Shown: positions 17,054-26,043 of the stretch, piece after piece
Position numbering within the stretch: the stretch's first letter is position 1
Layout of the letters: each line of letters opens with the position of its first letter
From: CAWKKW01 sp963850345
GTDB lineage: Bacteria; Acidobacteriota; Terriglobia; Terriglobales; Acidobacteriaceae
DNA length: 64,000 nucleotides
Direction of reading: 5' to 3'
NCBI GenBank assembly: GCA_963850345.1
Contig: CAWKKW010000002.1
Coordinates: 868,001 to 932,000, forward strand
Translations under genes and position numbers: made by a program
The notes under the pieces: model-generated
The model's database searches: none
Told to the model about the DNA's origin: nothing
The model's input: only the letters and a program-made list of their open reading frames with translations

Positions 17054-17801
17054 AAACCTCTGCCGATTGTTTCTCGCACTGGGGTTGCTCTTGCCGCTGG
17101 CTCGCGCTGCGGAACCGCTCCGGGTCGCAGCCGCTGCCGACCTGCAGCCGGTGTTGCCTCCGGTGCTCCGCGAATTCGAAAGCAAGACTGGGATTCCCGT
17201 GCGGGCTTCCTACCAATCCTCATCGACGCTTGCGACGCAGATCCTGAATGGTGCCCCGTTCGACATCTTTCTGGCCGCCGACATGTCTTTCCCGCAACGC
17301 ATCGTGGATGCCGGTCTTGCCGACTCGACCCAGCCCCGAGCCTATGCGCGAGGAACGCTGGTTCTGTGGGCGCGTAAAGAATCTCCCTTGCAACCTCTCA
17401 GCCTGAAAACGCTTGGCAGCCCGAAGGTCAAATCACTGGCCATCGCTAATCCCGAGCACGCACCCTACGGCCGCGCTGCGAAAGCCGCCCTGACAAGCCT
17501 GGGGTACTTCGACTCGCGCAAGCTGGTGGTGGCGGAGAACATTGCGCAGGCAGCGCAATACGTCGACTCCGGCAATGCCGAATTAGGCTTGATTTCTCTC
17601 ACCTCCGCGTTGTCCGACAGGATGCGAGCAACGGGCAGCTATATCGAAATCCCGCGTTCCGCATACCCGCCGATCGTTCAAGGGGCAGTCGTGATGAAGA
17701 ACGCGAGTCAGAAAGAAGCCGCCCATGCCTTCCTCGACTTCCTGCTCTCGGCGCCCCTACAGAAGGAGCTTGCGCAGCTCGGCCTGCAGTCGCCGCAATA
17801 G
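17046..17801 (+). CDS. modA: Molybdate ABC transporter substrate-binding protein ModA
   Basis: A 251-residue periplasmic protein. A signal peptide covers about residues 1-22 (LCRLFLALGLLLPLARAAE). The mature part starts LRVAAAADLQPVLPPVLREF and contains the oxyanion-binding Ser-rich loop YQSSSTLATQILNGAPFDIF, and IFLAADMSFPQRIVDAG. It captures molybdate or tungstate for ModBC. The GTG start overlaps the regulator gene and modB follows by 2 bp. Confidence 0.95.
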   Translation: MSRNLCRLFLALGLLLPLARAAEPLRVAAAADLQPVLPPVLREFESKTGIPVRASYQSSSTLATQILNGAPFDIFLAADMSFPQRIVDAGLADSTQPRAYARGTLVLWARKESPLQPLSLKTLGSPKVKSLAIANPEHAPYGRAAKAALTSLGYFDSRKLVVAENIAQAAQYVDSGNAELGLISLTSALSDRMRATGSYIEIPRSAYPPIVQGAVVMKNASQKEAAHAFLDFLLSAPLQKELAQLGLQSPQ

Positions 17802-17803
17802 CC

Positions 17804-18466
17804 ATGGACCTTCAGGCGCTGTACCTCACTCTAAAATTGGCCACCGTCACCACGGCAGTGCTACTGCTGCTGTCGCTGCCGCTCGCGTACTGGCTGGTGT
17901 TCAGTCGCGCACGCTGGAAACCGCTGATCGAGGCTGCCGTCAGCCTGCCCCTCGTGCTGCCACCCACGGTGCTCGGCTTCTATCTGCTTGTCCTCCTCGG
18001 ACCTCGTACCATCGTTGGCCAATCGATAGCGGCCACGCTCGGACACCCGCTGGCGTTCTCCTTCGGCGGACTGGTCGTCGGATCTGTGCTCTACAGCTTT
18101 CCTTTTGCCGTGCAGCCACTCACCGCCGGATTCGCCGCGGTCGACAGTTCGATGCTCGACGCCGCGAAGCTTCTCGGCGCCTCACCCATTCGCGTGCTTC
18201 TCACGGTCCTGCTACCACTCTCAGCCCGTTCTCTGCTGACTGCAGCGGTGCTGGCCTTCACCCACACGGTGGGCGAATTCGGTGTGGTCCTGATGATTGG
18301 CGGAGACATTCCCGGGTCGACCCGCACCCTTTCTATCGCCATCTTTGATCAGGTACAGGACTTCAGCTACTCCCAGGCGAATCACACTGCCATCCTGCTG
18401 CTGGCCTTCTCGTTCGTGGCGCTTCTGTTCATTTATGGCCGCAATGAAAGAGGCTACCGTGTCTGA
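17804..18466 (+). CDS. modB: Molybdate ABC transporter permease ModB
   Basis: A 220-residue inner-membrane permease with five or six hydrophobic helices. The EAA loop that docks onto ModC reads SSMLDAAKLLGASPIRVLLT, and FTHTVGEFGVVLMIGGDIPG is characteristic of ModB/CysTW-type permeases. It forms the channel for molybdate. It starts 2 bp after modA and overlaps modC. Confidence 0.95.
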   Translation: MDLQALYLTLKLATVTTAVLLLLSLPLAYWLVFSRARWKPLIEAAVSLPLVLPPTVLGFYLLVLLGPRTIVGQSIAATLGHPLAFSFGGLVVGSVLYSFPFAVQPLTAGFAAVDSSMLDAAKLLGASPIRVLLTVLLPLSARSLLTAAVLAFTHTVGEFGVVLMIGGDIPGSTRTLSIAIFDQVQDFSYSQANHTAILLLAFSFVALLFIYGRNERGYRV

Positions 18467-19190
18467 ACCGAGTCCGTGGCTGCGGGCGGAACTCGAACAC
18501 GGGATGGGAGACTTTCATTTGCGCGGCTCCTTTGCGCTGCATCGTCCCTGGACGGTTCTCTTCGGGCCATCGGGCGCAGGCAAAAGCACGTTGCTGCGCA
18601 TCCTGGCGGGTCTCGTTCGACCGGATCGCGGCAAGCTGCTCTTCGGAGAACGGCTCCTCTTCGACACACTCCACGGGAGCTACGTGCCGCCGGGCAAACG
18701 CGAAGTCGGATTTCTCGGCCAGAGCCCCTCACTCTTTCCCCACCTGACCGTGGCCAAAAATATTGTCTACGGACTACATCACCTGCCCGCGGCCGAGCAG
18801 ACCATGCGTCTGGGGGCCATGCTGAATCTCTTCCATATCGAAGCGCTCGCATCGAGGAGGCCGCAAGAGATCTCCGGCGGCGAACGTCAGCGGGTCGGCC
18901 TTGCCCGGGCGCTCGCGCCTGAACCGCGTTGGCTCCTACTTGACGAGCCTTTCGCAGCGCTCGATGCTGGTCTTAAAGATGAGATCCTGACCGACCTCAC
19001 GCATTGGCTGCGTGAACGCAACATCCCCAGCCTCTACGTCTCACACGATCTCGCTGAGGCATACCAGACAGGCGCCGAGGTGCTGGTGCTGCGTAGTGGA
19101 AAAATCGAGGCGCAAGGTCCAGCCGAGACGGTACTGGTGCACGAGCGCGCTCGCCTGCTGCGGCAGTTGGGAGTCGAACCCCAGCGTTAG
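18459..19190 (+). CDS. modC: Molybdate ABC transporter ATP-binding protein ModC, lacking Mop domain
   Basis: A 243-residue ABC ATPase. Visible motifs are Walker A LFGPSGAGKSTLLRIL, Q-loop GFLGQSPSLFPHLTV, signature EISGGERQRVGLARALAP, Walker B RWLLLDEPFAALDAG and the switch His in YVSHDLAEAYQ. E. coli ModC is about 350 residues and ends with a Mop/TOBE regulatory domain; here the protein stops after the nucleotide-binding domain. GTG at 18459 is chosen as start because AAAGAGG lies just before it; an ATG at 18444 is possible. Its end overlaps murB by 4 bp on the opposite strand. Confidence 0.92.
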   Translation: MSEPSPWLRAELEHGMGDFHLRGSFALHRPWTVLFGPSGAGKSTLLRILAGLVRPDRGKLLFGERLLFDTLHGSYVPPGKREVGFLGQSPSLFPHLTVAKNIVYGLHHLPAAEQTMRLGAMLNLFHIEALASRRPQEISGGERQRVGLARALAPEPRWLLLDEPFAALDAGLKDEILTDLTHWLRERNIPSLYVSHDLAEAYQTGAEVLVLRSGKIEAQGPAETVLVHERARLLRQLGVEPQR

Positions 19191-20260
19191 CGAGACGACT
19201 CGCCTGAGCCGCCGAGACCTGAGAATTCAGGTCCGACCCAAACAGGCTCTGTTTCGAGCCGAATGCCGAATTTGCTCTCCACGGTCGCGATGATCCTGTT
19301 ACGCAACTCCACCATGTCTCTCGCCTGAGCGCCGCCCCGATTGATCAGCGCCAAGGGATGGCGGCTCGAGGTTCCGACCTTGCCGGCCACGAATCCCCGC
19401 GGAAAGCCGGACTGCTCGAGCAGCCAGGCTGCAGGAATCTTGACCCTGCCTTCTCCGGCCGGATAATGGGGTACTCGCTCACCGTCGGCTGCCCCGCCAG
19501 CGATTCTGTCCAAGACGGCAGTGGGAACAATGGGATTCTTGAAGAAACTGCCCGCACTCCTGCAATCAGGATCGCCATCCACCAGGAGCATCCCCTTGGA
19601 TCGCCGGATTTCACGCACGGCGGCACTCGCCTCGGCCAAGGTGGGGGCACGATTGTGACCGTTAAAGTGTCGGATGAGATCCTGATACGTAAGTTGAGGT
19701 TTGGCGTTCCTTACGAGTGCGTACGCGACGCGCAACACTACGAACCTTCCCCTGTGCGTGGAGTTGAAAATACTGGACCGGTAGGCGAATCCACATGCTT
19801 CGCGACTGAGGGTCGAGACCTCCCGGTTGAGGAGGTCGAGCACTCGTACCGACAAAATCGTCTCAGCCACTTCCTGGCCGTACGCGCCAACGTTCTGCAC
19901 CGGAGTGCCACCGACAGTACCCGGGATCCCAGCCAGGCATTCGATACCGCCGCAACCGCGGTCGACCACGAAGTTGACGAATTGATCCCAGTCCTCGCCC
20001 GCACCGACAGAGAACGTGCACTCGCCCAGCGGCTCGATCCCCTTGATGGCCATGCGGAGCACGAGGCCGGGAAAGCCCTCGTCTGAAACAAGCAGATTGC
20101 TGCCTCCTCCAAGAACGAACAGCGGTAGCGCTTGATCTCTTGCAAAGTCCGCAGCCTCGACAACCTCGGCCTCGGTAACGGCCTCGGCGAACCACCGTGC
20201 CGGGCCTCCGATTCCAAGTGTTGTGTACGGGGCCACGGGGACGTTCTGCTGGAAGTGCAT
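19187..20260 (-). CDS. murB: UDP-N-acetylenolpyruvoylglucosamine reductase MurB
   Basis: A 357-residue FAD enzyme for the second committed step of peptidoglycan precursor synthesis. It begins MHFQQNVPVAPYTTLGIGGP; FAD-binding motifs are PLFVLGGGSNLLVSDEGFPG and GIPGTVGGTPVQNVGAYGQE, and the proton-donor serine lies in RSAGSFFKNPIVP. The ATG at 20260 gives the standard N-terminus; the open frame upstream adds 100 residues without MurB similarity. Standalone gene, converging on modC with a 4-bp overlap. Confidence 0.95.
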   Translation of the reverse strand: MHFQQNVPVAPYTTLGIGGPARWFAEAVTEAEVVEAADFARDQALPLFVLGGGSNLLVSDEGFPGLVLRMAIKGIEPLGECTFSVGAGEDWDQFVNFVVDRGCGGIECLAGIPGTVGGTPVQNVGAYGQEVAETILSVRVLDLLNREVSTLSREACGFAYRSSIFNSTHRGRFVVLRVAYALVRNAKPQLTYQDLIRHFNGHNRAPTLAEASAAVREIRRSKGMLLVDGDPDCRSAGSFFKNPIVPTAVLDRIAGGAADGERVPHYPAGEGRVKIPAAWLLEQSGFPRGFVAGKVGTSSRHPLALINRGGAQARDMVELRNRIIATVESKFGIRLETEPVWVGPEFSGLGGSGESSR

Positions 20261-20345
20261 GGTTCTCAAGGTACACCAGCGGAAATGCGCGGCGTCTCTC
20301 GGGTGCTTTACAATAGACAAGCAGCAAAGAGCTGGAGGACACACA

Positions 20346-20771
20346 ATGTATCCCGAGATTATGGTTATCCCCATGCGCGAGGAGCTTACCCGCGCCGGCA
20401 TCAAAGAAACGCGCACTGCCGAGGACGTCGATGCGGCCCTGGCGAAGCCCGGTACCACCATGCTGGTGGTGAACTCGATCTGCGGATGCGCCGCAGGCAA
20501 GATGCGGCCCGGCGTTCGGCTCGCCTTGCAGAACTCGCATGTTCCCGACCAGATGATCACCGTCTTCGCGGGTCAGGATCGCGAAGCCACGGAATGCGCG
20601 CGCTCGTACTTCGGCGGGAATCCGCCCTCGTCTCCAGCCATTGCTCTGCTGCGCGACGGCAAGCTGGTGTACCTCATGCAGCGCTCGTCGATCGAATCCA
20701 ACACCGCTCAGGCGATTGCGCATGAACTTGCTCGCGCCTTCGACGAATTGTGCGCCAAGACCACCGTATAG
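20346..20771 (+). CDS. Bacilliredoxin, BrxA/BrxB (YphP/YqiW) family
   Basis: A 141-residue protein starting MYPEIMVIPMREELTRAGIK after a GGAGGA ribosome site. The thioredoxin-like domain carries the CGC redox motif in VVNSICGCAAGKMRPGVRLA (Cys about 52 and 54). Family members in Firmicutes remove bacillithiol from S-bacillithiolated proteins. Other parts match the family (TVFAGQDREATECARSYFGG, then PSSPAIALLRDGKLVYLMQR). Whether this organism uses bacillithiol cannot be told from the window. Confidence 0.92.
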   Translation: MYPEIMVIPMREELTRAGIKETRTAEDVDAALAKPGTTMLVVNSICGCAAGKMRPGVRLALQNSHVPDQMITVFAGQDREATECARSYFGGNPPSSPAIALLRDGKLVYLMQRSSIESNTAQAIAHELARAFDELCAKTTV

Positions 20772-20791
20772 TTGTTCTTCCGCGTTCGATG

Positions 20792-20820
20792 AAGGCCCGG
20801 CCTCTGCGCCGGGCCTTTGC
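20792..20820 (+). terminator. Rho-independent terminator after bacilliredoxin
   Basis: AAGGCCCGG (20792-20800) pairs perfectly with CCGGGCCTT (20809-20817), with loop CCTCTGCG, followed by TTGCATTT. It stands 20 bp after the stop codon. Confidence 0.75.
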
Positions 20821-21004
20821 ATTTGCGCCGAGCTTTGACCCACACTGCGCGGCCTCCGTCGATGGTCATTTCTCCCAATCTGGACCAAACCTCATTTTGG
20901 GAAGCGCGCCCGGCCTGGTTGGTAATTCACAGCCTCAATTCACCTGCCAGCATGCGAGCCTGCCGATGAAACACTCAAGCACAGGGGGCGGCTGCGGTGC
21001 AGCT

Positions 21005-21451
21005 ATGATTCGGCAGGCAATTTCATGCGATATTTGCGGGTCTGAAAAACAGCAGACCAACCATTGGTTCGTGGCCTATGAAAGTGCCGGTGAACTCAGG
21101 CTCGCCGCCTGGCATGGGTTGAAAAACAAGCGCGCCATGGTGAAACATCTCTGCGGCCAGAAATGCGTGTATCGGCTGCTTGACGAGTTCATGGCAAAAC
21201 AAACAGCGTTGAATGCGCAGATGGCATCCACAACTGCGACAGCACCCATCGCCGAAGTCACGCATATACCCGCCAGCCAGGCGCTCTCTAAATCCAGTCT
21301 CGCTCCGCCTACGCCCCTCGAACCGGTCGATCGAGCACTCACACAGCCGACTCTCGCGACCTTCCACGGTGAAGCGCCGCTATCTAGGCTGGCTTGGGAA
21401 CGCGAACGCGCACTGCTGCAGCGAACGGACCGCTACCCCGCGCACTCGTAG
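21005..21451 (+). CDS. Hypothetical protein with N-terminal zinc-ribbon-like cysteines
   Basis: A 148-residue protein of unrecognised function. The first 65 residues look folded: ISCDICGSEKQQTNHWFVAY gives one CxxC pair, and AMVKHLCGQKCVYRLLDEF gives a second Cys-x3-Cys, together a plausible zinc site. The rest is Ala/Thr/Pro-rich and probably disordered, ending in a short charged helix. An in-frame ATG 39 bp upstream is possible. No operon partner is apparent. Confidence 0.6.
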   Translation: MIRQAISCDICGSEKQQTNHWFVAYESAGELRLAAWHGLKNKRAMVKHLCGQKCVYRLLDEFMAKQTALNAQMASTTATAPIAEVTHIPASQALSKSSLAPPTPLEPVDRALTQPTLATFHGEAPLSRLAWERERALLQRTDRYPAHS

Positions 21452-21656
21452 CGGCACCGCGCTGCCCTCGCATTTCGGTGCCCCGTCGCAGACTGCCCTG
21501 TGCGAAACCGGACAGGCATCCAAGAGATCGGACACAGACCACTTCATTATCACCTTTAACTAACTTCTATAAACCGCTGAATGTGTTGGCGCCTAAGCTC
21601 CAGCCACGTTCGGTCTTTCGGTTGCACATTCCATCGTGAATCTTTGGAGTGGACGC

Positions 21657-24095
21657 ATGCGGACTCTGATCCACGAAATCAAGTTCTCCTTACGGCAACT
21701 CAGAAAAAGCACTGCATTCACGCTGGTCGCAGTGATGACCCTTGCTCTCGGCATCGGGGCCAACATCGCCGTCTTCAGCGTGATGAATGCCGTGCTGCTG
21801 AATCCCAGGGGCGTCCCCCATCCGCAGAGCCTGATCGCAGAGCGCGTGAATTACCAGAAGATCGGGCTCTTCAACATCGGTGTCTCGGCTCCCGACTTCG
21901 CCGATCTGGAGTCTGGGAACCAGATTGTGTCCTCTGCGGCGGCGATGCGGCAGACCAGTGTGAACCTGAGTGGCGACGGCAGCACGCCGGAGCGGCTGAT
22001 CGCAGCCAAGGTCACATGGAAGTGGTTCGACGTCTTTCAGGCCAAGCCTCTTCTCGGGCGCGGCTTTCAACGGGAGGAAGACCTGCCCGAGGCCAACAAA
22101 GAGGTCGTGCTCTCCTACGGCACATGGGCCCGCCGCTTTGGGGCGGATCCCGGAATTGTCGGCCGCAATATCCAGTTGGACCGCGAGTCGTATCAGGTGA
22201 TCGGCGTCATGAACAAGGACTTCGGCTGGCCGAACCAGGCGGAGATCTGGGTACCGCTCGGCCTGCCGCCCAACAACTTCCACGACAACCAGAACTACCG
22301 TTACAACGAGAACATGTTCGCAGTGGCTCGACTGCAAGACGGCGCGACGGTCGAGCAGGCCGCTGCGTATCTCCGAACCAAGGCGCAGCAGGAGATCGCC
22401 GCCGAGGGCGCTCACAGCTTCGGGCAGTCGGCTGGATGGGGCATGGCGGTGATGCCGCTGGTCGAGTTCGCCGCCGGCGAAATGCGGCGACCGCTGCTGA
22501 TCCTGCTGGGTGCCGTGGGAACGGTGCTGTTGATCGCCTGCGCCAACATCGCCGGTCTGCAACTGGCCCGCGCCTCGGGACGCCAACGAGAAATTTCCGT
22601 GCGCATCGCGCTCGGCGCGAGCCGTACAAACCTCGTGCGCAGCGCTCTGATCGAGAGCTGTCTCCTGGCTGTAGCCGGGCTTGCTCTCGGCGTGGCGGTG
22701 GCGAAGTTGTCTATCCCACTCTTGCTGATGCTCGCGCCTGCTTCCCTCTCACAGAATTTAACGATCACCCTGACTGGGCCTGTGTTCGCTTACATCGCGA
22801 TCGCTGCATCTCTCAGCGCCCTGGTCTGCGGTGCAGCACCAGCTTGGCAGATGACTCATATGCACTGGTTCCAGGCACTGCAGGAGGGCGGCCGCTCCGA
22901 GACCACCAGTGGGGCGCGGCAACGATTCCGGTCCGCCCTGGTGGTCACGGAGATTGCTCTCGCCATGCTGCTGCTTGTCGCAGCCGGTCTCTTGATGCGG
23001 AGCCTTCGCGCTGTTGAGCAGCTGGACACCGGCTTTGACGCGAGCCATCTGCTGACTGCTAACCTCTCGCTTCCCGCACGGACGTACGACACCGATCCGA
23101 AGCAGGCGGCGTTCTACGACGCACTCGAGCAGCAACTGCGAAACATTCCCGGAGTGACGCATGCGGGCCTGGTCGACGCACTTCCCTTCAGCGGCGATGG
23201 CGGATCGGCATCCTTCGCGATCGAAGGACAAGCACGCCTCGCTAACGATCCGGGACCCCATGGGAACCTGCGCCTGGTCTCGCCAGATTACTTCCAGACC
23301 CTCGGCATTGGCTTGGTTCACGGCCGGTTTTTCACCGCACAGGACCGCGCAGGATCGCAGGCAGTGGTGTTGGTGGATGAAACCCTCGCGGCTCGTTACT
23401 GGCCAGGTCAGGACCCGGTCGGCCACCAGATTCGATATGACAAGAAGTTGCCACCGGCCCTCATCGTGGGACTCGTCAAGCACGTGCGCACCGCACCGCT
23501 TGAGGCAGACACCGGAGAGGGCTTTTACTACTTCCCTCTCGCGCAGCAGCCATCGATGGGAAGCGGCATCGTGATACGAACGAACGGTCAGCCCGCGGGC
23601 TTCCAGCGCGCGCTGGACTCGGCCATACACTCGCTGGATGCGGCTCAGCCCATCTATGACGTGAAGACCATGGAGCAGCGTGTCGATGATTCAGTCGCAG
23701 GGCGCAAGTTCCTGGTCATCCTGCTCTCTGTCTTCTCCGGGTTGGCGTTGTTGCTGGCAGCGTTGGGTCTTTATGGCGTGGTGAGCTACGGGGTGAGCGT
23801 TCGCAGCCGCGAGCTAGGCGTGCGAATTGCGTTGGGAGCCCAGCGAATGGATGTGCTCAAGCTGATCCTGTCGCAGGGAGGCAAATTAGCGCTTGCCGGA
23901 ATCGCCATCGGGAGCGTCAGCACCTTTGCGGTCGGCCGCCTGTTTGGAAATCTGCTGTACCAGGTCAAGCCGTGGAATCCGGAGACGCTCGCGGCGGCTG
24001 CAACCCTGCTTGCCGCAACAGTTTTGCTGGCCAGCTACCTGCCCGCGCGACGGGCCGCTCGGCTGGATCCTATGCAGACGATTCGCGAGGAATGA
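21657..24095 (+). CDS. ADOP-family duplicated ABC permease (MacB/FtsX type)
   Basis: An 812-residue membrane protein with the MacB/FtsX architecture doubled. Each half has an N-terminal membrane helix, a periplasmic core domain and a cluster of three helices. The first half begins IKFSLRQLRKSTAFTLVAVM and TLALGIGANIAVFSVMNAVL; helices follow with LLILLGAVGTVLLIACANIA and GLQLARASGRQREISVRIAL. The second half includes RSALVVTEIALAMLLLVAAG and ends VRIALGAQRMDVLKLILSQG. Such ADOP permeases are abundant in Acidobacteriota. No ATPase gene is adjacent. The substrate is unknown; related permeases export or mechanically release lipoproteins or small molecules. Start ATG 21657 is favoured by GGAGTGG just upstream; GTG 21636 is the alternative. 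Confidence 0.9.
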   Translation: MRTLIHEIKFSLRQLRKSTAFTLVAVMTLALGIGANIAVFSVMNAVLLNPRGVPHPQSLIAERVNYQKIGLFNIGVSAPDFADLESGNQIVSSAAAMRQTSVNLSGDGSTPERLIAAKVTWKWFDVFQAKPLLGRGFQREEDLPEANKEVVLSYGTWARRFGADPGIVGRNIQLDRESYQVIGVMNKDFGWPNQAEIWVPLGLPPNNFHDNQNYRYNENMFAVARLQDGATVEQAAAYLRTKAQQEIAAEGAHSFGQSAGWGMAVMPLVEFAAGEMRRPLLILLGAVGTVLLIACANIAGLQLARASGRQREISVRIALGASRTNLVRSALIESCLLAVAGLALGVAVAKLSIPLLLMLAPASLSQNLTITLTGPVFAYIAIAASLSALVCGAAPAWQMTHMHWFQALQEGGRSETTSGARQRFRSALVVTEIALAMLLLVAAGLLMRSLRAVEQLDTGFDASHLLTANLSLPARTYDTDPKQAAFYDALEQQLRNIPGVTHAGLVDALPFSGDGGSASFAIEGQARLANDPGPHGNLRLVSPDYFQTLGIGLVHGRFFTAQDRAGSQAVVLVDETLAARYWPGQDPVGHQIRYDKKLPPALIVGLVKHVRTAPLEADTGEGFYYFPLAQQPSMGSGIVIRTNGQPAGFQRALDSAIHSLDAAQPIYDVKTMEQRVDDSVAGRKFLVILLSVFSGLALLLAALGLYGVVSYGVSVRSRELGVRIALGAQRMDVLKLILSQGGKLALAGIAIGSVSTFAVGRLFGNLLYQVKPWNPETLAAAATLLAATVLLASYLPARRAARLDPMQTIREE

Positions 24096-24104
24096 GAAAA
24101 GGCG

Positions 24105-24383
24105 CTACTGAGAATCCGTCCATTGCGAAGTCGCGGAGTGCGGCTTGTGATCCTGATCCCATGCCTGGACCTGCAGTACGTGGTCCTTCCCGGGAGCGGC
24201 GTCGCCGGCCTGGTCGAACTCGCGACTGTACAGATTGGAACCCTCGGGCAGAGCCTGGTCATCGAGCGAGGAATCATCCAGCGTGACCGAGATGGCGGAG
24301 ATGGACTCGTTGTCATCGGAGGAGACGCTGACAATGATGTCGTTGCCTGCAAAGGCTCTTCTGTGCTCCGCCGTAAACTTCAT
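24105..24383 (-). CDS. Small hypothetical protein
   Basis: A 92-residue acidic protein starting MKFTAEHRRAFAGNDIIVSV, preceded by a GAGGAG-containing ribosome region. It looks like a short beta-rich domain: alternating hydrophobic and polar residues through ISVTLDDSSLDDQALPEGS and a closing VLQVQAWDQDHKPHSATSQW. No signal peptide or membrane segment is seen. I do not recognise a family. It lies downstream of, and on the same strand as, the radical SAM gene, but a hairpin separates them. Confidence 0.6.
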   Translation of the reverse strand: MKFTAEHRRAFAGNDIIVSVSSDDNESISAISVTLDDSSLDDQALPEGSNLYSREFDQAGDAAPGKDHVLQVQAWDQDHKPHSATSQWTDSQ

Positions 24384-24414
24384 GCCCCTCGTTCTCCTCA
24401 CCATGATGGACTTA

Positions 24415-24446
24415 AGAGAGCCTGCGGACGAATCAGCAGGCTCTCT
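24415..24446 (-). terminator. Hairpin terminator after radical SAM gene
   Basis: AGAGAGCCTGC (24415-24425) and GCAGGCTCTCT (24436-24446) form a perfect 11-bp stem with a ten-base loop. On the minus strand it stands 7 bp after the radical SAM stop and is followed by TTAAGTCC. The stem is strong and the T-run short. Confidence 0.6.
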
Positions 24447-24453
24447 CGGAGGC

Positions 24454-26043
24454 TTATCCTATCATGGGAAATGGGCCAGACCCGGCGCCACTCGATGGGT
24501 CGGCGAAGTGAACTGAAGGCCGTGGCGACGGCACATCCCACACAGGCATGGGCAGCTCGGGCATGGGCTTTGCCTGAAACAGCTTGCGGCAATACTTCGC
24601 CATCCAGCGTGCGGTCGACTTCGATTTCTTCCGGCGCGCGCTGTCGGTCGAGATGCCGGTACCGGCATACATCTGGCGGTAGAGCTTCGACAGGAACAGG
24701 AACGCCACTCTTGCCTTGAGCGTGGGCGTACACGCGGATCGCTTCCATATCGGGCCGAACGCATAGAAGCGATCCCAAACTCTTTGTGTGCGCTCTCGAA
24801 TCTCGTCCGTCGTCATCAACGGATGAGGAGTGAACATCTTGGGACGGATCGCGGACGGAATCAGCCAATACCGCGTGAGCGGCACGCCGTCCACAGTGGT
24901 CGGATGCTTGTCCTGCTCCTTCTCCCAGCGATTGAAATCGACGGTGCCGGGAAAGGGCGTCATCATGACGAATTGGGCAAACGTTACTCCGGCCTTCAAT
25001 GCCATGTCGGCCGTCGCCTCGAAGGTCTGCGGCTTGTCGGTAGGCAGTCCGAAGATGAAGGAGCCGAGTACGTGGACGCCATGTTTGCGGAAGGTCTGCA
25101 GCTGATTCACCAGCCCATCGCCGGAGTAGTTCCAGTCCTTGAAGACCGACTTCAACCCTTCCGGAGTAACCGCCTCCACGCCGACCAAGGCTCCCTTAAT
25201 GTTCGCTCTCCTCATCGCATCGAGATAGTCCGTGTCCTCGGCGGCCTCCATGGTCATTTGGGTGAAGAAGACCATGTCGTGCGGCAGCTTCTCCAACTCC
25301 GCCATCAGCCGATATTTGTCGGCGCGGATCTGTTCCAGCTCTGCGAGTTTCTGCAGATTGTTCTGCTCGCGAGCCAGCCGCATGTCAGTCAGAGTGACCG
25401 GATAGAAGTTGTCATCCGCCAGCGCGATAAAGCGAAAGCCCCGTCGCCGAAGTTCAATGATCTCTTCGATGACGCTGGTATAGTTCCTCTGGCGTGGGCG
25501 TTGTCCATCGGTTCGCCACACCGAGCAGAATGAGCAATGCTTGGGACAGCCTCGCAGCGTCTGCACCGAGGCCCACATGTACTTCTCCGGGGGAAGCAAA
25601 TCCCATCGCGCCGCCAGGAACTGGTCCGGCTCAATCCGTCCGCCCTCGTAAATGTGGCCGGGCGTGCCGTTCAGGCAATCCTTGAGCGCGTCCTTCCACA
25701 CCACGTCGCCATCGCCCTTAACCACGGAGTGGGCCCCACCCCGTTCAAAGGATTCCTCCGGATACAGCGTCGCATGGATACCGCCGTAGATCACCCATGC
25801 CCCGCGCTCGCGAGCCATCTTGCCCACTTCGTAGCCGCGGAGAGCGTTGCCGGTGTGGATTCCGATGCCAACCGCATCACCCTTCTGAATCGTGCTGGGG
25901 TCGAGTTGTTCGAGAGTCTCGTCTACGATCAACGGATCGCCCAAGGCCGCGGGAGTTGCCGCTGCGAGCACAAAAAGCCACCGCGGAGTAATGACAGCCG
26001 TTCCAAACGAGTTGTCACTTGGATTGATCAGGTGCACACGCAT
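24454..26043 (-). CDS. B12-binding-type radical SAM protein
   Basis: A 529-residue protein. Residues 1-150 resemble a cobalamin-binding Rossmann domain (GIGIHTGNALRGYEVGKMAR, then AWVIYGGIHATLYPEESFER), though no DxHxxG motif is visible. The radical SAM domain has the cluster motif TLRGCPKHCSFCSVWR (Cys-x3-Cys-x2-Cys), then GFRFIALADDNFYPVTL and GALVGVEAVTPEGLKSVF. An unusual charged insertion (MRLAREQNNLQKLAELEQIR) follows the second motif. The C-terminal 130 residues hold basic helices and a Pro-rich tail. Related proteins include class B methylases and lipid-modifying enzymes; the substrate cannot be assigned. It is transcribed alone with a hairpin after it. Confidence 0.85.
   Translation of the reverse strand: MRVHLINPSDNSFGTAVITPRWLFVLAAATPAALGDPLIVDETLEQLDPSTIQKGDAVGIGIHTGNALRGYEVGKMARERGAWVIYGGIHATLYPEESFERGGAHSVVKGDGDVVWKDALKDCLNGTPGHIYEGGRIEPDQFLAARWDLLPPEKYMWASVQTLRGCPKHCSFCSVWRTDGQRPRQRNYTSVIEEIIELRRRGFRFIALADDNFYPVTLTDMRLAREQNNLQKLAELEQIRADKYRLMAELEKLPHDMVFFTQMTMEAAEDTDYLDAMRRANIKGALVGVEAVTPEGLKSVFKDWNYSGDGLVNQLQTFRKHGVHVLGSFIFGLPTDKPQTFEATADMALKAGVTFAQFVMMTPFPGTVDFNRWEKEQDKHPTTVDGVPLTRYWLIPSAIRPKMFTPHPLMTTDEIRERTQRVWDRFYAFGPIWKRSACTPTLKARVAFLFLSKLYRQMYAGTGISTDSARRKKSKSTARWMAKYCRKLFQAKPMPELPMPVWDVPSPRPSVHFADPSSGAGSGPFPMIG

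Noticed and set aside
21581..23017. 478-codon plus-strand open frame
   Set aside because: It overlaps the ADOP permease in another frame; biased Arg/Gly composition and no motif.
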